A DNA stretch of 56,973 nucleotides from Acidimicrobiia bacterium (GCA_016871275.1 VFZG01000020.1:1-56973); one strand, 5' to 3'. Positions 43,390 through 52,193 are shown, counted from the stretch's first letter. Translations and numbers: made by a program. The notes: generated from the letters alone by a model not told the origin.

Positions 43390-44697
43390 GTGCCGCCGTT
43401 CCACATGATGGCCAAGCCGTCCGGGCCCCTCTGCAACCTGGACTGCCAGTACTGCTTCTATCTCGAGAAAGAGCGGCTGTATCCCGGTACGACCGACTGG
43501 CGGATGCCCGATGACGTGCTGGAGTCGTTCATCCGGCAGCACATCGAGGCGCACGTGGATCTGCCCGTCGTGTCGTTCGCCTGGCAGGGCGGCGAGCCCA
43601 CGCTCTGCGGCGTCGACTTCTTCGAGCGCGTCGTGGCGCTGCAGCGGCAGCACTCGAATGGACGCGCGATCGAGAACGCGATTCAGACCAACGGCATTCT
43701 GCTCGACGAGCGATGGTGCGCGTTCCTCGCGGAGCACGAGTTCCTTGTCGGCCTGTCGCTCGACGGTCCCGAAGATCTGCACGATCGGTATCGGGTGGAT
43801 CGCGGAGGCCGCCCGACCTTTCGCGCTGTCATGCAGGCCCTGGAGCGGCTCGTCCGGCACCGGGTGGCCTTCAATACGCTCACCGTCGTCAATCGCGAGA
43901 ACGCGAAGCATCCCCTCGACGTGTACCGGTTCCTGCGCGACACGGGCAGCGGCTTCATTCAGTTCATTCCCGTCGTTGAACGGGCCGCAGCAGTACCCAC
44001 GCCGGATGCGTTGTCGCTGCTCGATCCCGAAGACCAGACGCGCGCGCATGTCACGCCATGGTCCGTCGAGCCGGCGGCGTACGGGGAGTTTCTTGTCGCC
44101 GTGTTCGAGGAATGGGTGCGACGCGACGTGGGGAAGGTATTCGTCCAGCAGTTCGACGTGTCGCTCGAATCGTGGACTGGACGGGAAGCGTCCGTCTGCG
44201 TGTTCCGCGAGACCTGCGGGCGCGCGCTGGCGCTCGAGCACAACGGCGATGTCTACGCGTGCGATCACTTTGTGTATCCGCGCTACCGGCTCGGGAACCT
44301 GATGAATGAATCGCTTGGTGCGATGGTGGAATCGCCCGCGCAGACGGCCTTCGGTGACGCCAAGCGGGACCGCCTGCCCGGCGAATGCCGTCAGTGCGAC
44401 GTCAGATTCGCGTGTCACGGCGAGTGTCCGAAGCACCGGTTCATGCCCTCCAAGGACGGGAGCCGGGACCTGAACTATCTCTGCGCCGCCTACAAGCGGT
44501 TCTTCAGGCACGTCGATGAGCCGATGACGTTCATGGGGAACGAACTGGCGCATCGCCGTCCGCCCGCCAACGTCATGGCATGGGTTGCCGGACGCGACCG
44601 GGCCCGCGCCCTGAAGGCGGCGGGCCGGAACGACCCGTGCCCCTGCGGCAGCGGCACCAAGGTGAAGCACTGCTGCGGGCGCGGAGTGCCGGCGTGA
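43390..44697 (+). CDS. anaerobic sulfatase maturase with SEC-C tail
   Basis: Radical SAM/SPASM enzyme of 435 aa that converts the sulfatase active-site Cys or Ser to formylglycine in the cytoplasm. The start is MMAKPSGPLCNLDCQYCFYL with C-x3-C-x2-C for the SAM cluster. Family features include FAWQGGEPTLCGVDFF and IQTNGILLD. SPASM cysteines lie in C-R-Q-C-D-V-R-F-A-C-H-G-E-C-P. An extra C-terminal SEC-C zinc motif is NDPCPCGSGTKVKHCCGR. GTG 43390 or ATG 43405 are both plausible starts. Two sulfatases flank it on the same strand. Confidence 0.92.
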   Translation: MPPFHMMAKPSGPLCNLDCQYCFYLEKERLYPGTTDWRMPDDVLESFIRQHIEAHVDLPVVSFAWQGGEPTLCGVDFFERVVALQRQHSNGRAIENAIQTNGILLDERWCAFLAEHEFLVGLSLDGPEDLHDRYRVDRGGRPTFRAVMQALERLVRHRVAFNTLTVVNRENAKHPLDVYRFLRDTGSGFIQFIPVVERAAAVPTPDALSLLDPEDQTRAHVTPWSVEPAAYGEFLVAVFEEWVRRDVGKVFVQQFDVSLESWTGREASVCVFRETCGRALALEHNGDVYACDHFVYPRYRLGNLMNESLGAMVESPAQTAFGDAKRDRLPGECRQCDVRFACHGECPKHRFMPSKDGSRDLNYLCAAYKRFFRHVDEPMTFMGNELAHRRPPANVMAWVAGRDRARALKAAGRNDPCPCGSGTKVKHCCGRGVPA

Positions 44698-44834
44698 TCG
44701 CGATCCGCATCGAAGACGCGGTGGCGATCACTGACACCGGGCACGAGGTGCTGTCGGCGGGTGCGCCGCGAAACTTCGCCGAGATCGAAGCGCTCATGAA
44801 GCAGGACGGGATCCTGCAGATCATCAAGCGCTAG
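44694..44834 (+). pseudogene. Xaa-Pro aminopeptidase (M24) C-terminal stump
   Basis: The 46-codon frame reads IAIRIEDAVAITDTGHEVLS, then PRNFAEIEALM. (G/I)-(I/V)-R-I-E-D-x-(V/A)-x-(V/I)-T-x-x-G-x-E-x-L is the closing segment of M24 aminopeptidases and holds one metal glutamate. The rest of the enzyme is absent. A GTG at 44694 overlaps the maturase stop, so a short peptide could be made, but no activity is possible. Confidence 0.75.
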
Positions 44835-44859
44835 GACGAGAACGCACGGAAGTGCCGGC

Positions 44860-46416
44860 ATGAAGCGACGTGAGTTCCTGCTGAAGAGTGCGGCCGCCTG
44901 CGCGGCGGCCGCGGCCGGAGGGCTGCCCGAGCTGACTGCTGCGGCCAAGCCCAACGTCGTCATCATCTACGCCGACGACGCCGGCTACGGCGACGTCGGC
45001 TGCTACGGCGCCACGAAAATCGCCACGCCCAACATCGATCGACTGGCGGCGCAGGGCCGGCGGTTTACGAACGCGCATGCCCCGGCGGCCACGTGCACGC
45101 CCTCACGCTACGCCCTGCTGACCGGCGAGTACGCCTGGAGGAAGCCCGGCACGAACGTGCTGCCGGGCGACGCGCGCCTGATCGTCGATCCCTCCAGGAC
45201 TACGCTGCCCGCGATGATGAAGGCAGCCGGCTACGTCACGAGCGTCGTCGGCAAGTGGCACCTCGGCCTCGGCCACGGCGACCTCGACTGGAACGGCCAC
45301 ATCGCACCGGGTCCGGCTGAAGTCGGCTTCGACGACTCGTTCATCATTCCCGCCACGGGCGATCGCGTGCCCTGCGTCTACGTGGAGAACGGGCGCGTCG
45401 TCAATCTGGACCCGGCCGATCCCATCTCGGTGAGCTACACCACCCCGGTGGGCACGGAACCCACCGGCAGGGACCACCCCGAACTCCTCCGGATGGGCCT
45501 GACGGCCGGGCACGACAAGACCATCGTCAACGGCATCAGCCGCATTGGCTACATGAGCGGCGGCGTGAAGGCGCGCTGGTCGGATGAGGACATGGCCGAC
45601 ACGATTACACGCCGCGCGATCACGTTCATCGAACAGCACCGTTCGCGGCCGTTTTTCCTCTACTTTGCCACGCACGACATTCACGTCCCCCGCGTCCCGC
45701 ATCCCAGGTTTACCGGCCGAAGCGGCCTGGGTCCGCGTGGTGACGCCATCCTCGAACTCGACTGGTCAGTGGGAGAAATCACGCGCTCGCTCGATCGTCT
45801 CGGCCTCGCGGGCATTACGGTCGTGATCTTCACGAGTGACAACGGCCCGGTACTGGACGACGGTTATGCCGACGAGGCGGTGGAGAGACTCAACGGCCAC
45901 ACACCGGCCGGCCCGCTGCGCGGCGGCAAGTACAGTGCATTCGAGGCCGGCACGCGCGTGCCGTTCGTCGTACGGTGGCCAGGCGAGGTCAGGCGCGGGA
46001 CGTCGGATGCCCTGGTCAGCCAGATGGACTTCCTGGCCTCGCTCGCGTCACTGACGGGCCAGACGCTCACGCCCGAAGCGCGGCGCGACAGCGTGGATGT
46101 CTGGCCCGCCCTCATCGGACGCACGAATACGGGCCGCGATCATCTCGTCGAGCAGGCCGGCGCGCTGTCGATCATCGTGGGCGCGTGGAAGTACATCGAA
46201 CCGCGGGCCGGCGCCAGGATCGATGCCGGCACCAACATCGAACTCGGCAACGATCCTGGCGGCCAGCTCTACAACCTGGCGTCGGACTTGGGCGAGAAGC
46301 GCAATGTCATCGCGCAGTTCCCCGACATCGCGAAACGGTTGGCGGCCAAGCTCACCGCCAGCAGAGCCGGTGCACCGGACCCGTCTCTGTTTCGTGCGAA
46401 GGAAGATCGCCATTGA
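44860..46416 (+). CDS. Tat-exported sulfatase
   Basis: Sulfatase of 518 aa. The N-terminus MKRREFLLKSAAACAAAAAG is Tat-like. D39 and D40 lie in IYADDAGYGD. The formylglycine site is C79-T-P-S-R83 followed by YALLTGEY. VVGKWHLGLGHGDLDWNG, YFATHDIHVPRVPHPRF, FTSDNGPVLDDG and GPLRGGKYSAFEAGTRVPF complete the fold. It lies 25 bases after the M24 stump and 163 bases after the maturase stop, same strand. Confidence 0.92.
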   Translation: MKRREFLLKSAAACAAAAAGGLPELTAAAKPNVVIIYADDAGYGDVGCYGATKIATPNIDRLAAQGRRFTNAHAPAATCTPSRYALLTGEYAWRKPGTNVLPGDARLIVDPSRTTLPAMMKAAGYVTSVVGKWHLGLGHGDLDWNGHIAPGPAEVGFDDSFIIPATGDRVPCVYVENGRVVNLDPADPISVSYTTPVGTEPTGRDHPELLRMGLTAGHDKTIVNGISRIGYMSGGVKARWSDEDMADTITRRAITFIEQHRSRPFFLYFATHDIHVPRVPHPRFTGRSGLGPRGDAILELDWSVGEITRSLDRLGLAGITVVIFTSDNGPVLDDGYADEAVERLNGHTPAGPLRGGKYSAFEAGTRVPFVVRWPGEVRRGTSDALVSQMDFLASLASLTGQTLTPEARRDSVDVWPALIGRTNTGRDHLVEQAGALSIIVGAWKYIEPRAGARIDAGTNIELGNDPGGQLYNLASDLGEKRNVIAQFPDIAKRLAAKLTASRAGAPDPSLFRAKEDRH

Positions 46417-46424
46417 CGCCAGCG

Positions 46425-46710
46425 CCTAGTCGGTGTCCGACTCCGCGAACACGCGACGGCTGTCAGGCATCCAGGAAAACACCGGCGGATGTCTTGCCCC
46501 CGAGAGCCCCTGGAGAATGCGCCGCGGCGGAGTCGCCTTGCTCGCCCGGTACGGCATCAGCCAGGCCGTCGGTGCCTTCGTCCCGCATCAGAAGAATGTG
46601 CCGACCGTCCGGGGAGAACTTCAGGTTGGTTCCACTGAAGAGGGCCGTCGCCGACAGCGCGCCGACACGATCCGCCAGGCTGCGCGAAACCATGGATGTA
46701 TCTGCGACTA
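46425..46710 (-). pseudogene. PD40/TolB propeller fragment, frameshifted
   Basis: The minus strand reads FSGTNLKFSPDGRHILLMRD-EGTDG, then the homologous frame moves by one base to WLMPYRASKATPPRRILQGL and VFSWMPDSRRVF. This is one blade and a half of a PD40 propeller as found in protein kinases and TolB-like proteins. Both ends are missing. Repeat copy D begins about 25 bases beyond its 5' side. Confidence 0.6.
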
Positions 46711-46732
46711 TACCAAGATGTTATTTGCTGCG

Positions 46733-46820
46733 GAGACCCGCTGGGGAACCTACCCCGGCCTCCTCAACCCCTCGGGGAACCCACCCCAGGTAAGGGAGGC
46801 CGCTAATACGGCCTATCCCG
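46733..46820 (+). repeat. dispersed hairpin repeat, copy D
   Basis: Matches copy C over 85 bp with two substitutions and in the same orientation. The core hairpin AGGCCG-CTAATA-CGGCCT is perfect, but the following GTC seen in the other copies is CCG. The remaining bases to 46970 hold no gene; they include an A+T-rich patch that could hold the promoter of the peptidase gene. Confidence 0.85.
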
Positions 46821-46970
46821 CACACCAACTGCGGAATTCGACAGTTTATCTCTACCAAGTATAGTCAGCCGTCTGTTTCTTGACGTATTTCTGCCGAGTT
46901 TGCGGGGCGGATCTCTCGCTCCCCGATCTCCTTGTTTATCCGCTCTCCCGGCGTGCGCTAGTATCGCGAC

Positions 46971-49145
46971 ATGGTTCGCGCGCGCTCGCCGTTCATGCTG
47001 CTGGCCGCGGGACTCGCCCTCACGATGGCAGCGCTCGTGGGCGCGCGCGCGCAGGGCGCGGCCTTCCGGCTGAAGCCGGAAGCCACACCCGTTCTTGGAT
47101 TCACCGCCTCCTCGCTCGAAGCGCAGCGTGCGATCGAGCAGCGCATTCTGCGGTATCCCTCGACGGATCGCCTCCGCGCCGATCACCGCTTCCTCACCCA
47201 GGCGCCGCACGTCGCCGGCTCGGCCCGCGATCGCGAGCTCGCCGAATGGACCGCGGCCGAGTGGCGGAAGGCCGGCCTCGAAGACGTCGAGATCGTCGAG
47301 CATCAGGTGCTGCTGCCGTATGCCACTGACGTCCGCGTGGAGATGACGGCGCCGCAGCCGTGGCGCGCGTCGCTTCGCGAGGAGCCGATCGCCGGCGACA
47401 AGGACACGACCGTCGATGTCGGCCTCGCCTACCACGCGTACAGCGCCTCGGGAGACGTGAGCGGCGAAGTGGTCTATGCCGGCAGCGGCAATCCTGCCGA
47501 CTACGACTGGCTCGCCTCGCACGGCATCGACATCAAGGGTCGCATCGCGCTCGTCCGCTATTCGGTGCCCTACAGCTATCGCGGCTTCAAGGCGCTCACC
47601 GCGCAGCAGCGCGGCGCGGCGGGCATCATCATCTATTCCGATCCGGCGGACGACGGCTACGGGAAGGGGAAGGTGTACCCGGACGGTCCGTGGGGGCCGG
47701 CGAGCCACATTCAGCGCGGTGGCATCGTCTACGACTTCATGGTGCCCGGCGATCCGCTGACGCCGGGATGGGCCTCGGTGCCAGGCGCAAAGCGCATCGC
47801 GGCTGCGGACGCCGTGTCGCTGCCCACGATCGTCAGCGTGCCGATGTCGTACAAGGACGCGCGCGTGATCCTCGAAGCGCTCGGGGGACGCGAGGCGCCG
47901 CGCGAGTGGAAGGGCGGTCTTCCGATCACCTATCACGTGGGGCCGGGGCCCGCATCGGTTCGCGTCACCGTCCGCAACGACGACAAGGTTCGGCCGATCT
48001 GGACGGTGACGGGCCGCATCCGCGGCGCGAGCGAGCCGGATCGATGGGTGGTGCTGGGCAATCACCGCGACGCGTGGGTGTACGGCGGCGTCGATCCCTC
48101 GAGCGGGTCGGCGTCGATGATGGAGGTCGCGCGCACGCTCGGCTCGCTGGCCAGGGACGGTCTGCGGCCGAGGCGGACGATCGTCTTCGCGAGCTGGGAC
48201 GCCGAGGAGTGGACGCTCACCTCATCGACGGAATGGGGCGAGCAGTTCGAACGGGAGCTGCGCGACAAGGTCGTGGCGTATCTGAACGTCGACAGCTCCG
48301 CGTCCGGGCCCAACTTCACGGCCGCGTCGGTGCCCGCGCTGAACCAGTTCATCGCGGAAGCCGCGGCCGCGGTGCCGGATCCGAATACGCGCGTGCCGCT
48401 CACTGATGCGTGGAAGGCGCGCGGGATGCGTGAGCGCGGGGCGCTGCCGACGGGCGCCGGTGCGGATCTCGTGAACAACCGACTCGGCAGCGGGTCGGAC
48501 TACACGGTCTTCCTGAATTTCATCGGCGCGCCGATCGTCGACATGGCGTTCGACGGTCCCTACGGCGTGTATCACTCGATGTACGACAACCATCAATGGA
48601 TATCGCGCATCGGCGATCCCGGCTTCAAGTACCACGCGGCGATGACGCGGCTCTGGGGCCTGATGGCGACGCGCCTGGCCAACGCGGACCTTCTGCCGCT
48701 GGACTATCGCCCCTACGCCGCCAGGATTGATGAGTTCCTCGACGAGCTGGAGCGGCGAGGGGCATCGACGAAGATCGTGACACCTGAGGGTGTCGCGCCA
48801 CGATTGTTCCAGGCCGCACGCGACGCCAACGTGAAGCTGGCCGAGGCGGCCACGGCCATTGCCGCGCGAGGCGCGGCGGCGCTCGACACGCAGGATCGAT
48901 CGGCGCTCGACGCGATCAACCGCGCGCTGATGCGCGCCGAGCGCGGCTTCCTCGACATGGACGGCATTCCCGGCAGGCCGTGGTACCGGCACCAGATTTA
49001 CGCGCCCAAGGCCACGTATGCGCCGGAGCTGCTGCCCGGCCTTGCGGAGGCGATGAACGCGCGGGACGCGGTTCGAGTGACCGCGCAGGAAGGAAAGCTG
49101 GCTGCCGCGCTCGAGCGCGCCGCGGCGGCGTTGAACGGTCGTTAG
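46971..49145 (+). CDS. M28 glutamate carboxypeptidase II-like peptidase
   Basis: Exported zinc peptidase of 724 aa, similar to PSMA/NAALADase. Signal peptide SPFMLLAAGLALTMAALVGA. The protease-associated domain inserts around YSGSGNPADYDW...GIIIYSDPADDGYG. Zinc ligands are H365 and D375 in GNHRDAWVYGGVDP, the glutamates of WDAEEW, D in LNVDSSASG and H in GVYHSMYDN. A transferrin-receptor-like helical dimerisation domain ends the protein. It removes C-terminal glutamate or aspartate in known homologues; the substrate here is unknown. Confidence 0.9.
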   Translation: MVRARSPFMLLAAGLALTMAALVGARAQGAAFRLKPEATPVLGFTASSLEAQRAIEQRILRYPSTDRLRADHRFLTQAPHVAGSARDRELAEWTAAEWRKAGLEDVEIVEHQVLLPYATDVRVEMTAPQPWRASLREEPIAGDKDTTVDVGLAYHAYSASGDVSGEVVYAGSGNPADYDWLASHGIDIKGRIALVRYSVPYSYRGFKALTAQQRGAAGIIIYSDPADDGYGKGKVYPDGPWGPASHIQRGGIVYDFMVPGDPLTPGWASVPGAKRIAAADAVSLPTIVSVPMSYKDARVILEALGGREAPREWKGGLPITYHVGPGPASVRVTVRNDDKVRPIWTVTGRIRGASEPDRWVVLGNHRDAWVYGGVDPSSGSASMMEVARTLGSLARDGLRPRRTIVFASWDAEEWTLTSSTEWGEQFERELRDKVVAYLNVDSSASGPNFTAASVPALNQFIAEAAAAVPDPNTRVPLTDAWKARGMRERGALPTGAGADLVNNRLGSGSDYTVFLNFIGAPIVDMAFDGPYGVYHSMYDNHQWISRIGDPGFKYHAAMTRLWGLMATRLANADLLPLDYRPYAARIDEFLDELERRGASTKIVTPEGVAPRLFQAARDANVKLAEAATAIAARGAAALDTQDRSALDAINRALMRAERGFLDMDGIPGRPWYRHQIYAPKATYAPELLPGLAEAMNARDAVRVTAQEGKLAAALERAAAALNGR

Positions 49146-49318
49146 GGCCGAATCACACATCACAAATCGCCAATGGCAAAAGTCACCTATGCAACGATAG
49201 TGGTCGAACCTCGCCGCCCGATGTTCTCGCCGCCGGTCAACTAGCTGCGCACCGCTCTGGTCGATTGCCGACGAACTCCTCTTCGCACAAGGGAACGACC
49301 TCCTCGGCCTACGAGGCC

Positions 49319-49448
49319 TACTCCCTCTCAAACCCCTGCGACTCGAACTTCAGTGTCCGGCAATTCTCCGTAACCGTCCGCACCACCTGCTCGGACGCTC
49401 CGTCCGGTAACGCGGCCTCAATCTCCAGCGTCACCGTGACGTTGGCCC
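49319..49448 (-). repeat. DUF499-like ATPase tail, left copy of 130-bp repeat
   Basis: Identical to 51868-51997 in the same orientation. On the minus strand it encodes GASEQVVRTVTENCRTLKFE followed by SQGFERE and a stop, the C-terminus of DUF499-type AAA ATPases of anti-phage loci. Similarity stops sharply at 49449, so only about 43 codons remain here. Confidence 0.75.
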
Positions 49449-49600
49449 ATGATGTTTGGAAAACACCCACGTAATACGGACTGTCGGCTAGCCGACCAGG
49501 GACTTGAACACGGCCTTGTGATTGAGGATCATCTGCGCATCACACCCTAGGCGCCGGCAGTGACGCCACAGCCCACACACACGGGAGGCAATGGAATCTC

Positions 49601-50317
49601 ATGACTCGACGCGCATACCTGGCGGAATTCGTGATGATGTTCTTGGCGGTGACGCTCAGCTTCTTTGCCGAGAACATGCGCCAGGGATGGAGCAATCGGG
49701 CGGCTGCACGCGAATATCTGCAGCTTCTGGCAGACGACCTCCATGATGACGTGGAGCGCCTGGATTTCAGCATCGGCTTCAAGCGGAAGAAAGAGGCGCA
49801 GATCGACGAATTTATCGCCCTGCTGCGCTCACCTGATCGGACACAGTCCACAGCACGCATTTATTATCTGGGCCGCCTGATACCTGTGCGCGAACCCTTC
49901 TACGGTTCTGAGGGCGCGATTCGACAGCTCGAGAATACCGGCGGCCTTCGGCTGCTGCGCAATCACGCGATTATCGTGGCTTTGAACCGCTACATCGCGG
50001 CCCGGGCGAAGGTCTACGAAATTCAGCAGCTGCGGGACATCAACAGCATCCAGTACAAGCTGGCGGCCAACCGCGTGCTAGATGCCGGCGTGCTGGCTCC
50101 GCTGCTCAATACCGACACCAACGGCGACATGCCCTACGGCATCCGACCGCCCGAAGGCAATCCGCCACTGTTCAGCCTCGCCGCAGAGGACATCAACGCG
50201 CTAATCTACTGGGCCTCGAACGACAAGGGCAGCGAAGAGATGAACCGGCAGCTGATGAGCCGGCTGAAGCAGGAGGCCCTCGACCTGCGCGCGCGCATTC
50301 TTCAGGAGCTGTCGTGA
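49601..50317 (+). CDS. single-pass membrane protein, DUF6090-like
   Basis: Protein of 238 aa. An N-terminal helix (YLAEFVMMFLAVTLSFFAEN) is followed by NRAAAREYLQLLADDLHDDV and a helical rest ending RLKQEALDLRARILQEL. The layout (short anchor, then W-x-N-R/E-Y-L-x-x-L-x-x-D-L) is like DUF6090 proteins. Function unknown. A GGAGG lies 13 bases before the ATG. It sits between the two DUF499 tail copies and may be part of the same foreign segment. Confidence 0.65.
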   Translation: MTRRAYLAEFVMMFLAVTLSFFAENMRQGWSNRAAAREYLQLLADDLHDDVERLDFSIGFKRKKEAQIDEFIALLRSPDRTQSTARIYYLGRLIPVREPFYGSEGAIRQLENTGGLRLLRNHAIIVALNRYIAARAKVYEIQQLRDINSIQYKLAANRVLDAGVLAPLLNTDTNGDMPYGIRPPEGNPPLFSLAAEDINALIYWASNDKGSEEMNRQLMSRLKQEALDLRARILQELS

Positions 50318-50583
50318 CTCACGGCTGGTGGCCGAGATCAGCCGCTGGTAGGCGCGGAACACGCGAGCGCTCGAGGCTCGCAGTTGGCGTTGTTGATGCG
50401 CCAGGCGTGCAGGGCGTCGGGTGGACGGCTGTTGAGCATGGCCCTGGCCTCGCAGCAGCGTATGATGACAATCTCACAAACACTGGCCGACTCGCTGTGA
50501 ATGCTAAACACGTTGTTCATTCGGGAGGCTCTGGAAACAATGGGGGTTACGACACCAACCCAGAGTTCTGGAGGCACTCCCGA

Positions 50584-50763
50584 ATGGATACCCATCGTAA
50601 CGCGAAGACCACACCGAAGATGCGACAGGTGATCATCGAGCGCAGCCAGCAAGGCTGGACGCCGCGTCAGATTGCCGACGCCCTGGCGATCAGCGTGCGG
50701 ACCGTGGCCAAGTGGGTCAGCCGGGGCCGCCGCTCGAGCCCGCTGACCGACGCCTCCTCGTAA
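50584..50763 (+). pseudogene. IS481-type transposase N-terminal fragment
   Basis: The 59-codon frame MDTHRNAKTTPKMRQVIIER...TPRQIADALAISVRTVAKWV has the start and helix-turn-helix of IS481-family transposases. The DDE domain is missing because the frame stops inside the left arm of a strong inverted repeat at 50759. Confidence 0.65.
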
Positions 50764-50822
50764 GCTCCCCCGGTGGGTCGACAGTCGATAAGGAGACTGT
50801 CCACTTGACGGGGGAGCTTACG
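50759..50822. repeat. nested inverted repeat, possible fused IS ends
   Basis: Outer arms CGTAAGCTCCCCC (50759-50771) and GGGGGAGCTTACG (50810-50822) are exact complements. Inner arms GACAGTC (50780-50786) and GACTGTC (50795-50801) add a second stem. It could be two ends of an insertion element left side by side, a miniature element, or a strong hairpin. Confidence 0.7.
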
Positions 50823-50869
50823 GCAACACTACGGTGTTCTCGCTGTCATTGCTGCAATCCTATCAGCAG

Positions 50870-51829
50870 CTAATCAGCCTCCGAAATGCGGTCGGCCATC
50901 GCTGACAGGAAACGCCCAATGCCCCGCACGGGAATCGCGGAGATACGCGGTCCGGAAAAGACTTTGCTCACTGCGTGGTCCAGGATGGTTGATGACCAGA
51001 TAAATCCTCGATCGCACCACTTCACCTGTTGGGCGGCACGTGCCGCACTCAGGTGATTGTCACCTCGAATCATGCGCAGCTCCAGGTCAGACGAAGGCGG
51101 CAAGACGAGCCTAAGCTGGCTGTGATACGCGGGTGACCCTCCGATGATCAGCAGCTTGCGTACCCGGTTGTCGCGGCAGCGTGTTCGCAGATGGCTGGCG
51201 GCTGCTTCAATGGCGGAACCGCCGCACACGTCACAGGCGACGGATGCCACGCGCACGATCACCGCGGCGCCGGCATCGTGCGCACATTCGTCACACCGCC
51301 ACGTCACCTTGTCTTGCATCAGGTGCGCGATGTCTGACGAGTCAGTGTTGACGAACAAATTGGCCAGCACGCGCTCGCCCAACGGCGTGTCCTGGTCCTG
51401 CAGCGCCGTCAGCGCTTCGGCAAAGCGCGACGCGGCGGCCTGAAAGCCCATTCGCCGCAGCAGATCCAGTAAGGATTCACGTGGCGCGGCAGCGGCTGCT
51501 ACAGTGGCAGCAGCCGCCACCGAACGCCGCTCCAGTTCTGCCAACAGTGCGGCATGCTGCGCTCGTAGTGCCTGATGCGTGTCGCGTGTCCGGGCATGTG
51601 CCTGCTGTTCCGCCTGGAGGGCGCGCTCCAGGGTTTCCACCTGCGGGTCTAAATGGCTCCCCGCCGTGTTCATGGCGGCAGCCGGAGCTGTTGGCGTCTC
51701 CGGAAGCAGCCGTGGCGGCGTGGACACAATGCGGGCCTTTGTCTCCCGCGGTGTGTCGTCGTCCTGACGCAGAGGACGGATACCAGGATCGCGCGCCATC
51801 GCTTCGCGGAATTCGTCGTCTGGATGCAT
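50870..51829 (-). CDS. coiled-coil, zinc-ribbon, DUF2325-like protein
   Basis: Protein of 319 aa with three parts. Residues 60-105 are a likely coiled coil (VETLERALQAEQQAHARTRD). C179, C182, C199 and C202 form a four-cysteine zinc ribbon. Residues about 224-300 (RKLLIIGGSPAYHSQLRLVL, LRMIRGDN, WSSTILDHAV) resemble the Rossmann-like DUF2325 domain. GGAGG lies 10 bases before ATG 51829. It starts 37 bases after the DUF499 tail on the same strand and once may have been its operon partner. Function unknown. Confidence 0.65.
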   Translation of the reverse strand: MHPDDEFREAMARDPGIRPLRQDDDTPRETKARIVSTPPRLLPETPTAPAAAMNTAGSHLDPQVETLERALQAEQQAHARTRDTHQALRAQHAALLAELERRSVAAAATVAAAAAPRESLLDLLRRMGFQAAASRFAEALTALQDQDTPLGERVLANLFVNTDSSDIAHLMQDKVTWRCDECAHDAGAAVIVRVASVACDVCGGSAIEAAASHLRTRCRDNRVRKLLIIGGSPAYHSQLRLVLPPSSDLELRMIRGDNHLSAARAAQQVKWCDRGFIWSSTILDHAVSKVFSGPRISAIPVRGIGRFLSAMADRISEAD

Positions 51830-51866
51830 GACGTTTCAACCTCCATTCGTTCCAAGCGACGGCGGC

Positions 51867-52193
51867 TTACTCCCTCTCAAACCCCTGCGACTCGAACTTC
51901 AGTGTCCGGCAATTCTCCGTAACCGTCCGCACCACCTGCTCGGACGCTCCGTCCGGTAACGCGGCCTCAATCTCCAGCGTCACCGTGACGTTGGCCCTCA
52001 TCAACCCCGCCAAGTGGCTGATCACCTCCTCACCAATCTTCCAGGCGCCGGCACCCACCCTGACGGCATCAAGGCTCACCCGCCCATGGAACCGTCGAAT
52101 CTGGAGCTCTGGATGCCGCGGCTTCGGCCGGTCCGATCTCCCGCCCCACCCTACTTCGGGTCGGTTCAGGGTGTGCGAGGTGACCGCTAAGCA
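51867..52193 (-). pseudogene. DUF499-like ATPase C-terminal fragment, right copy
   Basis: The open minus-strand frame (from just after the Sel1 stop) includes ELQIRRFHGRVSLDAVRVGA, GEEVISHLAGLMRANVTVTL and RTVTENCRTLKFESQGFERE with a TAA stop at 51867-51869. This is the terminal part of DUF499 AAA ATPases, known as components of DUF1156/DUF3780-type defence loci. The ATPase core is missing. It is joined to the Sel1 gene, so it is a deletion or recombination product. Confidence 0.7.

Noticed and set aside
41742-43436. 564-codon minus-strand open frame
   Set aside because: It is antisense to the sulfatase at 41835, is Arg/Ala/His-rich and has no domain; a high-G+C shadow.
46880-47329. Frame beginning MTYFCRVCGADLSL, zinc-finger-like
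   Set aside because: It overlaps the start of the M28 peptidase in another frame and turns into Arg-rich shadow; the C-x-x-C is probably chance.
49465-49490. GTAATACGGACTGTCGG resembles the repeat core
   Set aside because: Only TAATACGG and a few further bases match; the stem partner is absent and flanks are unrelated, so it is probably chance.
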